From assembly GCA_030620255.1 (NCBI GenBank), contig JAUXFB010000083.1, positions 1-6,512 on the forward strand: a stretch of DNA of 6,512 bases. Reading direction: 5' to 3'. Shown here piece after piece: positions 1-4,320 of this stretch (positions are counted from its first letter, which is position 1; each line of letters starts with the position of its first letter). The notes under the pieces were generated by a model. That model worked only from the letters and a program-made list of their open reading frames with translations. It had not been told where the DNA came from and did not search any database. The translations under genes were made by a program, and so were the position numbers. The stretch comes from Candidatus Aminicenantota bacterium (lineage in GTDB: Bacteria; Acidobacteriota; Aminicenantia; UBA2199).

Positions 1-2
1 AT

Positions 3-158
3 GGGATCAAAGTAAAATTTATTAAGTTCTTTTCTCCTGTTTATCCCCAATTCTGGGGAAAATTCACAGGAAATCTCTCTGCTATTGATCTACTTTTTTG
101 TTCAGGAAAAGAGAGTCAAAAACTATTGGAAAAAAGCTTTGAAATTGTTAGTTTTTGA
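3..158 (+). CDS. 3' end of an unrecognised gene (partial, start lies outside the window)
   Basis: The third frame is open from the first bases to a TGA at 156-158 and encodes about 51 residues. Its middle reads FFSPVYPQFWGKFTGN and it ends in KSFEIVSF. Codon use (AAA, ATT, TTT rich) resembles the genes around it, and the frame is the only one of the three + frames without an early stop. The piece is hydrophobic and aromatic, with a short charged stretch (GKESQKLLEK) near its end. I do not recognise the family. The FFSPVYPQFWG stretch loosely recalls the C-terminal part of family 9 glycosyltransferases, but it is too short and weak to assign. The gene converges on the radical SAM gene, with 30 bp between the stop codons. 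Confidence 0.55.
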   Translation, partial: GIKVKFIKFFSPVYPQFWGKFTGNLSAIDLLFCSGKESQKLLEKSFEIVSF

Positions 159-177
159 GTTTTTTAAGCTAACTCAA
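155..177. terminator. weak hairpin between two convergent genes
   Basis: TTGAGTT at 155-161 can pair with AACTCAA at 171-177 around a 9-base loop, overlapping the stop codon of the upstream partial gene. A second small inverted repeat, AATATT-GGG-AATATT, follows at 176-190 and runs into the stop codon of the radical SAM gene. The position, between convergent genes, suits a bidirectional terminator. The stems are AT-rich and neither strand has a clean T-tract after the hairpin, so this is only a weak candidate. Confidence 0.25.
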
Positions 178-188
178 TATTGGGAATA

Positions 189-1103
189 TTATACATCCTG
201 AAACCAGCCTTGTGAAAAACCTAGAGAAACAGCATATTCTTTAACCTCATTGTATTCATCAATAGTTATCCTTCTATTAATATTTGAATAAGCTCTTACA
301 GAAGCTGCTTTATATGCTGGAAAATACTGGCTGAGAAGGCTTAAATAAGATTTCTTAAAACTGTTATCTGATATTGTTTTTAATACTTTTTTAGAATCCT
401 CTATACTTCCAGGTAATATAAGATGTCTTATAAGCACTCCCCTTATTGCAATACCATGTTTGTCAACTTCAAGTTCTTCCCTCTGTTTAAACATCTCTTT
501 TATAGAATTAAAGGCATTCTCAAAATAGTTATTCACCCCAGAATATTTCAAAGAGAGCTTATTACTAAAATACTTAAAATCAGGCATATATATATCCACG
601 AGATCTTTTAATTTTTTTACAATTTCTTTTTTTTCATAACCACTTGTATTATAAACAATTGGAATTTTCAAACCCTTTTTATATGCAATATATAGAGCTT
701 TAACAAAGTGATATAAATATGGTGTGGGGGATACAAGATTTATATTATGAGCTCCTTTTTTCTGTAAATACAAAAAAATATTTGCCAACTCATCTATTGA
801 ATAAAACTCTCCATTACATAAATGAGATATGGGATAATTCTGGCAGAACACACATTTTAAAGTACACCCTGAAAAAAAAACAGTTCCAGAACCTTTTATA
901 CCTGAAATCGGAGGTTCTTCACCAAAATGCAGATTGTAAGATGCAATTTTAACATCTTTTGATGCTTTACAAACTCCTATTTTGCCTTTTGATCTTTCAG
1001 CTTCACACTCTCTCGGGCAAAGACTACAAGGACTAAAATTGTTTGCAAAAAACTCAATTCTTTTTTCCCATTCATTTTCAGAAAGTTTTTCATACAATGC
1101 CAT
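189..1103 (-). CDS. PflX-type radical SAM protein (pyruvate formate-lyase activating enzyme-like)
   Basis: The 304-residue protein belongs to the radical SAM superfamily, in the PflX (COG1313) branch that resembles pyruvate formate-lyase activases. The radical SAM cluster motif CxxxCxxC is at C80, C84 and C87 (SGCTLKCVFCQNYPIS) and would hold the 4Fe-4S cluster that reductively cleaves S-adenosylmethionine. Before it lies a second cysteine group, C26, C29, C33 and C45 (CSLCPREC...GVC), typical of this branch and probably a further metal or Fe-S site. The C-terminal LGFSQGWFQ also matches the family. The length is normal and the protein looks intact and cytosolic. The PflX substrate is not established. 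Activation of a glycyl radical enzyme is only inferred from similarity, and no such enzyme is encoded here. The ATG at 1103 puts the CSLCPREC motif at the usual distance from the N-terminus. No Shine-Dalgarno sequence precedes it. It lies 34 bp downstream of the cyclic-nucleotide-binding gene and may be cotranscribed with it. Confidence 0.88.
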   Translation of the reverse strand: MALYEKLSENEWEKRIEFFANNFSPCSLCPRECEAERSKGKIGVCKASKDVKIASYNLHFGEEPPISGIKGSGTVFFSGCTLKCVFCQNYPISHLCNGEFYSIDELANIFLYLQKKGAHNINLVSPTPYLYHFVKALYIAYKKGLKIPIVYNTSGYEKKEIVKKLKDLVDIYMPDFKYFSNKLSLKYSGVNNYFENAFNSIKEMFKQREELEVDKHGIAIRGVLIRHLILPGSIEDSKKVLKTISDNSFKKSYLSLLSQYFPAYKAASVRAYSNINRRITIDEYNEVKEYAVSLGFSQGWFQDV

Positions 1104-1118
1104 AGATATTAAAAAAAA

Positions 1119-1124
1119 ATTATA
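1119..1124 (-). promoter_or_regulatory. possible -10 box before the radical SAM gene
   Basis: The minus strand reads TATAAT at 1124-1119, 15 bases before the ATG, in the 34-bp gap after the cyclic-nucleotide-binding gene. It would give a leader of roughly 9 bases with no ribosome-binding site. No convincing -35 element is seen at 16-18 bp spacing, and such hexamers are frequent by chance in AT-rich DNA, so readthrough from the upstream gene is equally possible. Confidence 0.25.
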
Positions 1125-1137
1125 GTTTATTCTTTAA

Positions 1138-1617
1138 TTAAATCCACTTTGTTAAACTCACAAAAGCCTTAACCTTTGCGTCTGTTTCCCTTAATCTTGA
1201 AGATAATATCTTTGCAAGTTTCATCAATATTTTAACACCAGCTTCTTTGTTATTCTCTATAAAATTTAAAAACCTTTCCCTTTGTATCTCAAATATTATT
1301 ACATTTGTATTAGCAATTGCAGTTGCTGATCTTGGCATATCTTCAAGTAAAGCCATTTCTCCAAAAACATCACCTTTTTTTAAAATAATTAAAGCTTCTT
1401 CAGTTTGTGGGTCAGATATTTGAGAAATTCTTACTTCACCTGAAGTTATCATCATCATTGAGGTTCCTATACTATCTTCTTTAAAAATTATTTCAGCTTG
1501 ATTATAAACTCTTTCTTCAAATAAATTGCTCAGTATAACTAAAAAATTATAATCAATCTCAGAAAACAGCTCCATTTCTGATAAAACACCTAAAACAAGC
1601 CCATTTTGAGATTTCAT
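1138..1617 (-). CDS. stand-alone cyclic nucleotide-binding domain (CNBD) protein
   Basis: The 159-residue soluble protein is almost entirely one cNMP-binding domain of the CAP/FNR/PKA-regulatory-subunit type. The beta-roll begins near residue 15 (LFSEIDYNFL is the usual lead helix). The phosphate-binding cassette is clear at 86-100, GEMALLEDMPRSATA. It contains the Gly-Glu pair (G86, E87) that contacts the ribose and an arginine (R96) in the place that binds the cyclic phosphate, so nucleotide binding is likely. After the barrel there is one C-helix region (about 109-150). No helix-turn-helix or catalytic domain follows, so this is not a CRP-type transcription factor on its own and must act through a partner or as a simple sensor. 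The ligand (cAMP, cGMP or other) cannot be read from the sequence. It is transcribed divergently from the pseudopilin/EIIA/PII-like run and sits upstream of the radical SAM gene. Confidence 0.88.
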   Translation of the reverse strand: MKSQNGLVLGVLSEMELFSEIDYNFLVILSNLFEERVYNQAEIIFKEDSIGTSMMMITSGEVRISQISDPQTEEALIILKKGDVFGEMALLEDMPRSATAIANTNVIIFEIQRERFLNFIENNKEAGVKILMKLAKILSSRLRETDAKVKAFVSLTKWI

Positions 1618-1623
1618 TTTTAT

Positions 1624-1629
1624 ATTATA
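1624..1629 (-). promoter_or_regulatory. -10 box of the CNBD gene, probable leaderless start
   Basis: The minus strand has a perfect TATAAT at 1629-1624, then six bases, then the ATG at 1617. A start of transcription about 7 bases past the box would fall on or next to the A of the start codon, leaving no room for a ribosome-binding site. A weak -35 (TTATAA, 1652-1647) lies 17 bp upstream. The gene has no Shine-Dalgarno sequence, which fits a leaderless mRNA. This is inferred from sequence only. Confidence 0.45.
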
Positions 1630-1644
1630 TCATTTTTTTTTCAT

Positions 1645-1653
1645 TATTATAAA
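1645..1653 (+). promoter_or_regulatory. -10 region of the pseudopilin-EIIA-PII operon, short or no leader
   Basis: Overlapping TATTAT (1645-1650) and TATAAA (1648-1653) lie 8-11 bases before the ATG at 1662. Either would place the transcript start within a few bases of the start codon. No Shine-Dalgarno sequence is present. An in-frame TAA at 1650-1652 rules out a much earlier start codon. The 44-bp gap to the divergent CNBD gene must hold both promoters, and their core elements overlap. No good -35 match is seen. Confidence 0.35.
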
Positions 1654-1661
1654 ATAATCAT

Positions 1662-2036
1662 ATGAAAGGATTTTTTATAGTAATATTGGCTGCTCTTTTA
1701 ATAACAGCTTTAATTTTCACGGGGCAATTCTCCAAAAAAGGGTCATCCCCAAAGGATTTGGTAAAACTAATTGACAAATCAAAGAAGGCTCTTTTTGAAA
1801 TAAATATAAGATCTATAAAAAATGCTCTGGATTCATATTATTTTGATAATAATAAATATCCATATACATTAGAAGAACTTATACCTAAATATTTAAACTC
1901 TTACATAGAATTAATTGATCCATGGGGAAATAAATTTAAGCTTGAAACCGATGAAGAGATGAATCAAATTATAATTTCTGCTGGAAGAGATGGAGTGTTG
2001 GGGAATTCTGATGATATTCAAAGGAGATTACAATGA
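1662..2036 (+). CDS. GspG-like minor pseudopilin
   Basis: The 124-residue protein has one N-terminal hydrophobic helix (about 4-20) and a periplasmic domain. Its end resembles the major type II secretion pseudopilin GspG: NNKYPYTLEELIPKYL (63-78), DPWGNKF (86-92) and SAGRDGVLGNSDDI (106-119). The last segment matches the Asp-rich calcium-binding end of GspG (S-x-G-x-DG...DDI). The N-terminus reads MKG followed by FFIVILAALL. A prepilin peptidase could cut after G3 to leave a phenylalanine, as in type IV pilins. The glutamate normally found at position 5 of the mature protein is replaced by isoleucine, so this may be a tip-type minor pseudopilin or a simple membrane-anchored relative. No other secretion or pilus gene is present. 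The stop codon overlaps the EIIA-like start by 4 bp (ATGA), so the two are probably translationally coupled. Confidence 0.72.
   Translation: MKGFFIVILAALLITALIFTGQFSKKGSSPKDLVKLIDKSKKALFEINIRSIKNALDSYYFDNNKYPYTLEELIPKYLNSYIELIDPWGNKFKLETDEEMNQIIISAGRDGVLGNSDDIQRRLQ
2021..2026 (+). promoter_or_regulatory. ribosome-binding site of the EIIA-like gene
   Basis: AAGGAG lies six bases before the ATG at 2033, inside the end of the pseudopilin gene. It is the clearest Shine-Dalgarno site on the plus strand and decides for the start at 2033 rather than the in-frame ATG at 2042. Confidence 0.75.
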
Positions 2037-2494
2037 ATTTTATGAATTTTCTAGACAAAGGAAATATATTTATTTCTGATTATTATGAAGATACAGATAG
2101 TCTTTATGCTGATTTTGCTCGTTTTTTAAAGGAAAAGGGAATTATAAAAGATAAAGAGAAAATTAAAAGATTATTCATAAAGAGAGAAAACATACAATCT
2201 ACTGCAATAGGCAAAGGGGCTGCTGCGCCGCACATTTTTTCTGATGAATTTTCAAAATTCATATTATCAATTGCGTTTATAAAAAATGGGATGGATTTTA
2301 AAGCCCAGGATGAAGGAAAAGTCTTTCTTGTTTTTTTAATTATGAGCGATGAAAAAGATATTGGAATGCATCTAAAAACACTTGCTCATATTGCTCGTTT
2401 TGTTAAAACCACAGATATTGTAAACTGTGTAAAAAAGTCAAAAAATGCACAAGAAATATTTAATACAATTATAGAAAAAGAAAAATTGATTTAA
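2033..2494 (+). CDS. PTS EIIA (fructose/mannitol/PtsN type) domain protein
   Basis: The 153-residue soluble protein is a single EIIA domain of the fructose/mannitol/nitrogen-PTS type. The active-site block is visible at 51-67, RENIQSTAIGKGAAAPH. H67 corresponds to the histidine that accepts phosphate from HPr in this family, and the normal motif has the form RE-x-x-x-ST-x-I-G-x-G-x-A-x-PH. A second conserved histidine lies in MHLKTLAHIAR (H113, with L114 and L117). The sugar-specific IIB and IIC parts are absent. Single EIIA domains of this kind are usually regulatory, and they occur fused to or beside ion transporters and antiporters. The gene runs directly (1-bp overlap, TAATG) into a PII-like gene and then an antiporter remnant, so I infer that it formed a regulatory subunit of that transporter. 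Whether it is still phosphorylated depends on an HPr/EI pair, which is not in the window. Confidence 0.85.
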   Translation: MNFMNFLDKGNIFISDYYEDTDSLYADFARFLKEKGIIKDKEKIKRLFIKRENIQSTAIGKGAAAPHIFSDEFSKFILSIAFIKNGMDFKAQDEGKVFLVFLIMSDEKDIGMHLKTLAHIARFVKTTDIVNCVKKSKNAQEIFNTIIEKEKLI

Positions 2495-2832
2495 TGAAAT
2501 TAGCCATATTAGTTCTTAATAAAGAAGAGTACCTTGAACCCATACTCGAAGGGTTTATTGAAATTGATATAACTGGAGCAACAATTGTTGATTCAATTGG
2601 GATGGGGCATATTCTTTCTTCAGAAGTCCCGATTTTTGCAGGGTTAAGATTTATGTTTTCTGGAAGCAGATCCTATAATAAAACCATCATGTCAGTTATT
2701 AAAAATGAAAAGGTAAAACCTTTAAAAAAACTTATAAAAAAAATATTGGGTCCTATTGATCAGAAAGGAAATGGTATCCTTTTTTTTATAGAACTGAGCG
2801 AGGTAGTTGGACTAAAACCTGAAATCATCTAG
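2494..2832 (+). CDS. PII-like signalling protein
   Basis: The 112-residue protein has the size and layout of the PII/GlnB superfamily. It opens with a beta strand (KLAILVLNKEEYLEPILEG), then has the PII-like core ITGATIVDSIGMG (26-38), comparable to the G-x-T-x-x-x-x-x-x-G-x-G stretch before the T-loop of GlnB. It ends with KGNGILFFIELSEVVGL (91-107), comparable to the G-x-I-F...V-E strand. The T-loop region (about 39-62, SSEVPIFAGLRFMFSGSRSY) lacks the uridylylated tyrosine context of classical GlnB, and the RTGE end is missing. It is therefore a divergent PII-like protein, not a standard nitrogen regulator. It starts 1 bp inside the EIIA-like stop codon and its TAG overlaps the next GTG by 1 bp, implying translational coupling with both. 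I infer that it sensed a small nucleotide ligand and controlled the adjacent antiporter. The ligand is unknown. Confidence 0.7.
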   Translation: MKLAILVLNKEEYLEPILEGFIEIDITGATIVDSIGMGHILSSEVPIFAGLRFMFSGSRSYNKTIMSVIKNEKVKPLKKLIKKILGPIDQKGNGILFFIELSEVVGLKPEII

Positions 2833-3174
2833 TGAAAACTCTAATCGCTTTTGGAATTTTACTATTTATAGCTTTAATTGGATCAATAAAACTATTTAAT
2901 AAAATAAAGGTAACATCTTCTTTTGCATATATTTTTTATTCAGGTACTGTTTATGTTTTATTTAGTAAAAAAAATTATAAACAAACTTGAAATTTCTGCT
3001 GTTTTATTCGGAACCATATTTTTTGTCTCAGGCTTATCATCAATGTTTCATTTCTCACCTTTATTTGTATCAATGCTATGTGGAGTAATATTTTCAAATT
3101 TAACTCGCAGACATTCCTATTTCATGAAAATACTAAACCCAACAGAAAAGCCAATATATATAATTTTTCTATAA
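2832..3174 (+). pseudogene. remnant of a Kef/NhaP-like cation:proton antiporter gene (internal deletion, frame change, truncated 3' end)
   Basis: A GTG at 2832-2834 overlaps the PII-like stop codon (TAGTG) and opens a frame typical of an antiporter N-terminus: MKTLIAFGILLFIALIG, then KLFNKIKVTSSFAYIFYSG, ending in a TGA at 2988-2990. A second frame, shifted by one base, runs from about 2967 to a TAA at 3172-3174. It encodes LEISAVLFGTIFFVSG, then SPLFVSMLCGVIFSN, then LNPTEKPIYIIFL. This pattern (alternating hydrophobic helices, SPLF-x-S-x-x-x-G-x-x-x-x-N, and a conserved EKP just before a helix) is what I expect from the middle of CPA2-type antiporters. An A8 run at 2967-2974 lies at the switch, and one A fewer would join the frames into a 113-residue product. 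Family members have roughly 380-400 residues, so a large internal part and the C-terminal third are missing. The frame ends in mid-helix over the end of ridA. Decayed gene or collapsed assembly are the main readings. Confidence 0.7.
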
Positions 3175-3549
3175 AACTGCAATTACTTCTATTTCAATAT
3201 CAACTGATAAAGGGAGTTCTTTTACAGCAACAACTGACCTTGCTGGAAATGGCTCCTTAAAATATTTTGCATACAGCTCATTAACAATTGTAAAATTCTT
3301 TATGTCTTTCAAAAAAACAGTTGTTTTTACAATATTTGATAAATTTGCTCCAGCTTGTGTAAGTACAGCCTTAACATTTTTAAATATCTGCTCTGACTGG
3401 CTTTTAACATCCTTGCAAACCACTTTCTTTGTTACAGGATCAATTCCAATCTGGCCTGATAGAAAAACAAAATTATCCACTTTTATTGCCTGAGAATATG
3501 GCCCTATTGCATCAGGTGCATTTTTAGTTGTTATTAGTTGTTTAATCAT
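3169..3549 (-). CDS. ridA: RidA family enamine/imine deaminase
   Basis: The 126-residue protein is a full-length RidA (YjgF/YER057c/UK114) member. RidA hydrolyses reactive enamine/imine intermediates, such as 2-aminoacrylate released by pyridoxal-phosphate serine/threonine dehydratases, and protects PLP enzymes from damage. Family motifs are clear: APDAIGPYSQA (11-21), FLSGQIGIDP (29-38), QAGANLSNIVKTTVFLKD (65-82), and FPARSVVAV (101-109), whose R104 corresponds to the catalytic arginine that binds the substrate carboxylate. The glutamate near the end (IEIEVIAVL, E121) matches the one that positions water. It acts in the cytosol as a trimer in known members. It follows the rhomboid gene by 10 bp with a strong ribosome-binding site inside that gene's end. 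Its stop overlaps the end of the opposing antiporter remnant by 6 bp. Confidence 0.95.
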   Translation of the reverse strand: MIKQLITTKNAPDAIGPYSQAIKVDNFVFLSGQIGIDPVTKKVVCKDVKSQSEQIFKNVKAVLTQAGANLSNIVKTTVFLKDIKNFTIVNELYAKYFKEPFPARSVVAVKELPLSVDIEIEVIAVL

Positions 3550-3554
3550 TTTAA

Positions 3555-3560
3555 CTCCTT
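3555..3560 (-). promoter_or_regulatory. ribosome-binding site of ridA
   Basis: The minus strand reads AAGGAG at 3560-3555, five bases before the ridA ATG at 3549. The first base of the site is the last base of the rhomboid stop codon, so the two genes are tightly packed and probably cotranscribed. The site fixes the ridA start. Confidence 0.8.
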
Positions 3561-4294
3561 TACTCTATAAACTCAATAACAGGCTTTTCTCTATTTCTAA
3601 ACAATTTTATTAAGAATATTCCAACAATAAAACCTCCAACATGAGCAAGCCATGCAACACCTTCTGCGCCTGCAAACTGGAAAATGAACCAGATGATCAA
3701 AAAGAGATAAGCAGGTAAATCAATAAAAGTAACAAATATAAAGAGAAATACAAGTGTTCTAACTTTAGCTCTTGGATAGAGAATTAGATAAGCACCCATA
3801 ATTCCTGATATAGCCCCACTTGCTCCAATAACAGGAGTTATTGAATTCCAATTGAATAAAACATGAGCCAGGCTTGCTCCAATTCCAGCAATTAAATAAA
3901 ATATAATAAACTTAAGTTTCCCAAGATAATCTTCTATATTATTCCCAAAAATCCATAAAAAAAGCATGTTCCCTAAAAGATGCAGAATAGATCCGTGCAT
4001 AAACATTGAGGTGAACAATGTAAGAAAAGGAGGAATTTCTCTTTTTATATAAAGATGTCTTTCAAATAAATCTTTTCTTAAATCAAAGGTAATATTTTTT
4101 AAATGAGTAATTTCTCTTGGAACCATTGAAGATTTTAAAATATGATAGTCAAGAGAAGATAAGCGTTTATAATCAGGAGGAGGGGAATAAAGAAAGCTCT
4201 GATAGAAAAATACAATTACATTTATTATAATTATAAATATGGTTATATAGGAAGTTTTTTTAGTAGGGTTGTAATCTTTAACAGGTAAAAGCAT
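3560..4294 (-). CDS. rhomboid family intramembrane serine protease
   Basis: The 244-residue integral membrane protein cleaves transmembrane substrates inside the bilayer. About six membrane segments are visible (roughly 17-34, 92-117, 126-147, 155-173, 178-205 and 212-231). The family signatures are present and in order. H105 and N109 (HLLGNM), after FMHGSIL, form the HxxxN that stabilises the oxyanion. The nucleophile S159 lies in GASGAISG (157-164), and the base H218 is in AHVGGFIVG. The catalytic dyad is therefore intact. A polar loop of about 50 residues separates the first two helices, as in many bacterial rhomboids of this size. The N-terminus KDYNPTKKTSYIT resembles the usual short cytosolic lead. 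The substrate is unknown. It lies 26 bp after glnS and 10 bp before ridA on the same strand. The upstream region has only a weak ribosome-binding site (AAAGATG, or AGGATG further away). Confidence 0.95.
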   Translation of the reverse strand: MLLPVKDYNPTKKTSYITIFIIIINVIVFFYQSFLYSPPPDYKRLSSLDYHILKSSMVPREITHLKNITFDLRKDLFERHLYIKREIPPFLTLFTSMFMHGSILHLLGNMLFLWIFGNNIEDYLGKLKFIIFYLIAGIGASLAHVLFNWNSITPVIGASGAISGIMGAYLILYPRAKVRTLVFLFIFVTFIDLPAYLFLIIWFIFQFAGAEGVAWLAHVGGFIVGIFLIKLFRNREKPVIEFIE

Positions 4295-4320
4295 TTTAAT
4301 TCATCTTTTTCATCCTGAAT

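Noticed and set aside
423..952. Two open frames on the plus strand (423-611 and 719-952) opposite the radical SAM gene
   Set aside because: They lie wholly antisense to a well-supported gene, have no ribosome-binding site or family motif, and arise from its AT-rich codons.
2494..2832. Classical GlnB/GlnK nitrogen regulator
   Set aside because: The T-loop tyrosine context and the C-terminal RTGE-type end are not found, and no ammonium transporter or glutamine synthetase gene is nearby, so only a PII-like call is justified.
3144..3170. Possible terminator hairpin AGAAAA...TTTTCT between the convergent genes
   Set aside because: The stem is only six mostly A-T pairs with a 15-base loop and lies inside the coding frame of the remnant. 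It would be unstable.
3078..3493. Plus-strand open frames at 3078-3260 and 3302-3493
   Set aside because: The first crosses the antiporter remnant in another frame and the second is antisense to ridA. Neither shows a recognisable domain.
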